NCBI RefSeq assembly: GCF_024585265.1
Contig: NZ_CP036533.1
Span: 4,473,001 to 4,537,000 of the forward strand
Length of the DNA stretch: 64,000 bases
Source of the DNA: Bradyrhizobium sp. WBAH42
GTDB lineage: Bacteria > Pseudomonadota > Alphaproteobacteria > Rhizobiales > Xanthobacteraceae
Reading direction: 5' to 3'
The notes under the pieces are model-generated. The model ran no database searches, was not told the origin of the DNA, and saw nothing but the letters and a program-made list of their open reading frames with translations. The position numbers and the translations under genes are program-made. This document shows, piece by piece, positions 60,906 to 64,000 of this stretch; the first letter of the stretch is position 1, and each line of letters begins with the position of its first letter.

Positions 60906-63900
60906 ATGCAACTTTCGATTAACTTCGGTTTTTTGGGCGTTCACGACGTCAAGCTGGTAGAGCTTGGGGCGCGGGCTGAGGACTATTTCTCCTACGATCC
61001 TGCGACCGCGATCATCAAGCTTCGCCAGTTTGCGGAGTTGTTGGCTAAACTTATCGCGGCCCGTCACGCAGTCTACGAAGGCGAGCGCGAGACTTTTGAG
61101 GGCACCCTTCGCCGCCTTTCCTTTGAACGGATCATTCCAAAGGAAGCTGCCGACGTATTTCATGCACTCCGCAAGGCAGGTAATAGCGCCGTTCACGAGG
61201 CTTCTGGCACTCACGCCGATGCGCTCGCTGCCTTAAAGTTTGCCCGCCAGCTTGGTGTTTGGTTTCACCGTACCTACGGAAGGCAACCGAACTTCAATCC
61301 TGGCCCCTTCGTCATACCGGTCGACGAACCAGACCCCGCCATAGCTTTACGCCGAGAAATTGAAGTACTCCGGAAGCGCGTGACGGAAACCGAAGAGGCT
61401 GCCGCCAAGGCACTGGCCGACGTCAAGGCGCATCGTCAAGCGCGCACTGACGCGGAGGAGCGCTCAAAAAAGGAGATTGAGGACAGGCTGCTTTGGGAGC
61501 AATTGGCTCAGGATGCAGAAGCGGAGAAGCTCAAACTTCTCGCGGCGCTGAATGAACAGACCCTCGCCTCAGGCCTTGCGGAGCCTACATTTCGGCTTGA
61601 GGCTGATGCCCCGACGGATACGGCCCATCTTGACGAGATCCAGGCCGCGGCCCAGCAAGCTTCGAAGTCTGAGATGCACGACCTCATCGTCCGAGGTGAA
61701 GAGGCCGCCCGCAAGATCGATCTCGACGAAGCGGCCACACGCGCATTAATCGATCAACAACTCCGCGATGCCGGATGGGAGGCAGATACAAAAATCCTTC
61801 GCTACGGGGCCGGCTCCCGCCCAACAAAGGGGCGCAGCCTCGCCATTGCCGAATGGCCTACAACGAACGGCCCCGCTGACTACGCTTTGTTCAATGGACT
61901 AACGTTACTTGGGGTCGTTGAGGCCAAGCGCCGACGCAAGAACGTTTCCGCTGCGATAGATCAAGCGGAGCGGTACTCGCTCGGTTTCACTGAAGGGCAT
62001 GACTTTGTGTTCGCGGGTGGCCCTTGGACCGATCATTGCGTCCCGTTCGTCTTTGCAGCCAATGGCCGATCGTATCTAAAGCAGATCGAGACCGAGAGCG
62101 GCATCTGGTTCCGCGATACGCGCCGCACTGGCAATCATCGTCGCGCCCTCGTTGATTGGCCAACCCCCGAAGGGCTCTCTGGACTCCTCGAAGTCAACCA
62201 AGACGCGGCGACTGCGGCGCTCAAGGCGTTACCTTTTGAGTTTGGCTTTCCGCTCCGAGATTATCAGGAGAGCGCCATCAAGGCGGTGGAGAAAGCACTG
62301 GAGGCTGAACAGCGCACAATGCTTGTTGCGATGGCTACCGGCACAGGCAAGACCAAACTTGCCATCGCGATGCTCTATCGACTTTTGAGCACCAAGCGCT
62401 TCCGGCGCATCTGCTTTGTTGTGGACCGGTCAGCCCTCGGCAAACAAGCTGCAGATGAATTCACTACGACTAGGGTCGTCTCGGGCAAAGCATTTGCGGA
62501 CATCTTTGGCCTCAAGGGGCTTGATGATGTTGCGCCGGAAACTGAGACGAAGGTGCATATCTGTACGATTCAGGGCTTAGTGAAGCGCGTTCTCTACACT
62601 GCGGACGGCTCCGAAGCCCCGCCCATCGACCAGTATGATCTTATAGTGGTCGACGAATGCCATCGCGGCTATCTGCTCGACCGCGAAATGTCGGACGCCG
62701 AACTGAGCTTCCGCGGTCAGGATGATTACGTTTCCAAGTATCGCCGCGTCCTAGAGTATTTTGATGCAGTGAAGATCGGTTTGACCGCTACGCCAGCCCT
62801 TCACACCACAGAAATATTCGGTGATCCCATCTTCAAGTACTCCTACAGGGATGCGGTAATCGAGGGGCACCTCATCGACCATGAGCCGCCTATAAGGATC
62901 GAAACCGCCCTCGCTCGGGCGGGAATACTCTTCGAGAAAGGTGAAGCGTTGGACGTCCTCAACACGCGCACCGGCGAAGTAAACCTCACTCATGCGCCTG
63001 ACGAGATTCGGTTCGAGGTCGAGCAATTTAACAAGAAAGTGGTGACCCCCGAATTCAACCGGGTGGTAGCGGAAGAACTTGCCAAGCACATCGATCCTGC
63101 GCTTCCCGGCAAGACGCTAATCTTTGCGGCCACTGATGCCCATGCTGATATCGTGGTGTCCAAGATTAAGGACGCGTTCGCTGCAGCCTATGGGGAGATA
63201 GATGATGCAGCGGTCAAGAAAATCACTGGAAGCGTAGATAAGGTGCAAAATCTAATCCGTTCATTCCGAAACGATGCCAGCCCGAAGATCGCAGTTACCG
63301 TGGACCTGTTGACCACAGGCATCGACGTGCCCTTAATTACGAACCTTGTCTTTCTGCGGCGGGTGAATAGCCGAATTCTGTATGAGCAAATGATCGGCCG
63401 AGCCACCCGGAAATGTCCCGAGATTAACAAGGACGTATTCCGCATCTTTGACGCCGTGGACCTCTATCCGAACCTGCAGAACCTCACCGAGATGAAACCG
63501 GTTGTGGTCAACCCCTCCATTGGGTTCGAACAGTTGGTCAAGGAACTCATATCGGCAGATGATGATGGCCACCGCGATACAATTCGCCAACAGCTTGCGG
63601 TGAAACTTCGTCGGCGACTTGGTAAGCTCCCCTCCGATGTCCGAGAAAGGTTTGAGGCCGTTGCCGGTGAAGAACCGGAGCAGACCTTGAGGCGGCTCCT
63701 GCAGAGCAGTCCGGCCGAGGTGTCCGAGTGGTTCTCAGACCGTGCAGCTATTGGCCCCATTCTGGATTGGCAGAATGACGGCGGTACTCCCCGATTCATG
63801 CCGATTTCGAACCACAGCGATGAAGTGGTCGCGGTCACTCGGGGATATGGCGCAGCGACAAAGCCCGAAGACTTTCTTGACGGCTTCTCGGCGTTCGTGC

Positions 63901-64000
63901 GGGACAACATCAACGCGATTGCTGCTCTTAAACTCGTTGTGCAACGTCCCCGCGATCTCACTCGCGCTGATCTGCAGGAGCTAAGAAGGGCACTCGACCT
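60906..64000 (+). CDS. Type I restriction HsdR-like helicase-nuclease, right end cut
   Basis: From ATG 60906 the frame is open to the window end, giving 1031 residues of an incomplete protein. An N-terminal DUF4145-like domain (about 20-130) is followed by a coiled-coil (150-260), an HSDR_N-type nuclease region with D325...E339-x-K341, and a superfamily 2 helicase with Walker A ATGTGKT (Lys482), a DECH box at 583-586, and a second RecA domain (TTGIDVP, MIGRATRK). This is the layout of EcoEI-like R subunits. HsdM and HsdS are not seen and may lie beyond 64000. A possible AAGGGC ribosome site precedes the start. Confidence 0.88.
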   Translation, partial: MQLSINFGFLGVHDVKLVELGARAEDYFSYDPATAIIKLRQFAELLAKLIAARHAVYEGERETFEGTLRRLSFERIIPKEAADVFHALRKAGNSAVHEASGTHADALAALKFARQLGVWFHRTYGRQPNFNPGPFVIPVDEPDPAIALRREIEVLRKRVTETEEAAAKALADVKAHRQARTDAEERSKKEIEDRLLWEQLAQDAEAEKLKLLAALNEQTLASGLAEPTFRLEADAPTDTAHLDEIQAAAQQASKSEMHDLIVRGEEAARKIDLDEAATRALIDQQLRDAGWEADTKILRYGAGSRPTKGRSLAIAEWPTTNGPADYALFNGLTLLGVVEAKRRRKNVSAAIDQAERYSLGFTEGHDFVFAGGPWTDHCVPFVFAANGRSYLKQIETESGIWFRDTRRTGNHRRALVDWPTPEGLSGLLEVNQDAATAALKALPFEFGFPLRDYQESAIKAVEKALEAEQRTMLVAMATGTGKTKLAIAMLYRLLSTKRFRRICFVVDRSALGKQAADEFTTTRVVSGKAFADIFGLKGLDDVAPETETKVHICTIQGLVKRVLYTADGSEAPPIDQYDLIVVDECHRGYLLDREMSDAELSFRGQDDYVSKYRRVLEYFDAVKIGLTATPALHTTEIFGDPIFKYSYRDAVIEGHLIDHEPPIRIETALARAGILFEKGEALDVLNTRTGEVNLTHAPDEIRFEVEQFNKKVVTPEFNRVVAEELAKHIDPALPGKTLIFAATDAHADIVVSKIKDAFAAAYGEIDDAAVKKITGSVDKVQNLIRSFRNDASPKIAVTVDLLTTGIDVPLITNLVFLRRVNSRILYEQMIGRATRKCPEINKDVFRIFDAVDLYPNLQNLTEMKPVVVNPSIGFEQLVKELISADDDGHRDTIRQQLAVKLRRRLGKLPSDVRERFEAVAGEEPEQTLRRLLQSSPAEVSEWFSDRAAIGPILDWQNDGGTPRFMPISNHSDEVVAVTRGYGAATKPEDFLDGFSAFVRDNINAIAALKLVVQRPRDLTRADLQELRRALD

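Larger units (their letters stand above)
56697..64000. mobile_element. Probable genomic island flanking tRNA-Gln (left end)
   Basis: Base composition and codon use become visibly more AT-rich straight after the tRNA 3' end, and the genes change to small unknowns, a Sel1/hydrolase protein and a restriction subunit. tRNA 3' ends are classic integration sites. No integrase and no repeat of the tRNA 3' end is present up to 64000, so the right border and mechanism are not seen. Confidence 0.45.

Noticed and set aside
60520..60960. Overlapping frames 60520-60756 (leftward) and 60568-60960 (rightward)
   Set aside because: Neither has a ribosome site or recognisable domain, and the second runs across the start of the HsdR-like gene in another frame.
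1..64000. CRISPR arrays, rRNA genes or insertion sequence ends
   Set aside because: No series of regularly spaced direct repeats, no rRNA sequence and no transposase-like frame was found in the window.

Overview
The window looks like chromosome of a slow-growing, metabolically versatile alphaproteobacterium, most likely Bradyrhizobium or a close relative. It is GC-rich with strong third-position GC bias, many genes are spaced by short overlaps, ABC-type solute-binding proteins are frequent, and it carries palindromic dispersed repeats of the kind seen in Bradyrhizobium. From about 56.7 kb to the right edge the sequence is visibly more AT-rich and reads as a different, probably acquired, block next to a tRNA-Gln gene.

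Region 1 (1-18.4 kb): after the edge of a HerA-type ATPase gene comes a nicotinate-catabolism locus of the reductive type. A two-gene molybdenum hydroxylase (small [2Fe-2S] subunit plus a large subunit fused to a membrane anchor and three cytochrome c domains) would make 6-hydroxynicotinate. A 6-hydroxynicotinate reductase homologue, an ApbE-like UPF0280 protein and a DUF1185 protein follow, then a complete branched-chain-amino-acid-type ABC importer with a fused LivH-LivM permease and a MarR regulator. An enamidase and a ferredoxin-NADP reductase lie on either side of a second promoter with the same palindromic operator (ATTcGTATACGAAT type) as the reductase promoter. Together these explain ring hydroxylation, ring reduction with NADPH-derived electrons, and hydrolytic ring opening to 2-formylglutarate and ammonia. 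The route is known from Eubacterium barkeri, and its cyclic intermediates were described in Azorhizobium.

Region 2 (18.5-24.9 kb): a P450, four consecutive very small hydrophilic proteins behind a candidate EcfG (general stress) promoter and ending in a strong terminator, a DUF763 protein, an MscS-type channel and an orphan TctC/Bug binding protein.

Region 3 (25.0-29.9 kb): a TetR regulator and five genes resembling the lower protocatechuate/gallate meta-cleavage route (pyrone-dicarboxylate lactonase-like, GalB-like hydratase, LigK/GalC-like aldolase, dihydroxyphthalate decarboxylase-like, 6PGDH-like). The tetR promoter is nearly identical to the promoter of the extradiol dioxygenase gene at 1365, 24 kb away, which links the two.

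Region 4 (29.9-38.4 kb): two amidohydrolases, a SnoaL-like protein, a GntR/FCD regulator and an NMT1/THI5-type ABC importer. Three TGCATGCA-centred palindromes sit at the promoters, suggesting one small regulon for import and hydrolysis of an unidentified N-containing compound. An orphan amino-acid-type binding protein follows.

Region 5 (38.4-56.5 kb): acyl-CoA ligase, Baeyer-Villiger monooxygenase, shikimate-dehydrogenase-like enzyme, lytic transglycosylase, small hypotheticals, MaoC hydratase, a secreted acidic protein, an RND efflux pump with its TetR regulator and operator, an MFS transporter, guanine deaminase, a tandem-ABM membrane protein and an RNase Z-like hydrolase.

Region 6 (56.6-64.0 kb): tRNA-Gln(CTG), then a leftward, AT-richer operon (alpha/beta hydrolase-Sel1 membrane protein, SH3-like secreted protein, DUF1353 protein, two unknowns). 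Diverging from it is a large HsdR-type restriction helicase-nuclease that runs off the right edge. No integrase, CRISPR array or rRNA was seen.
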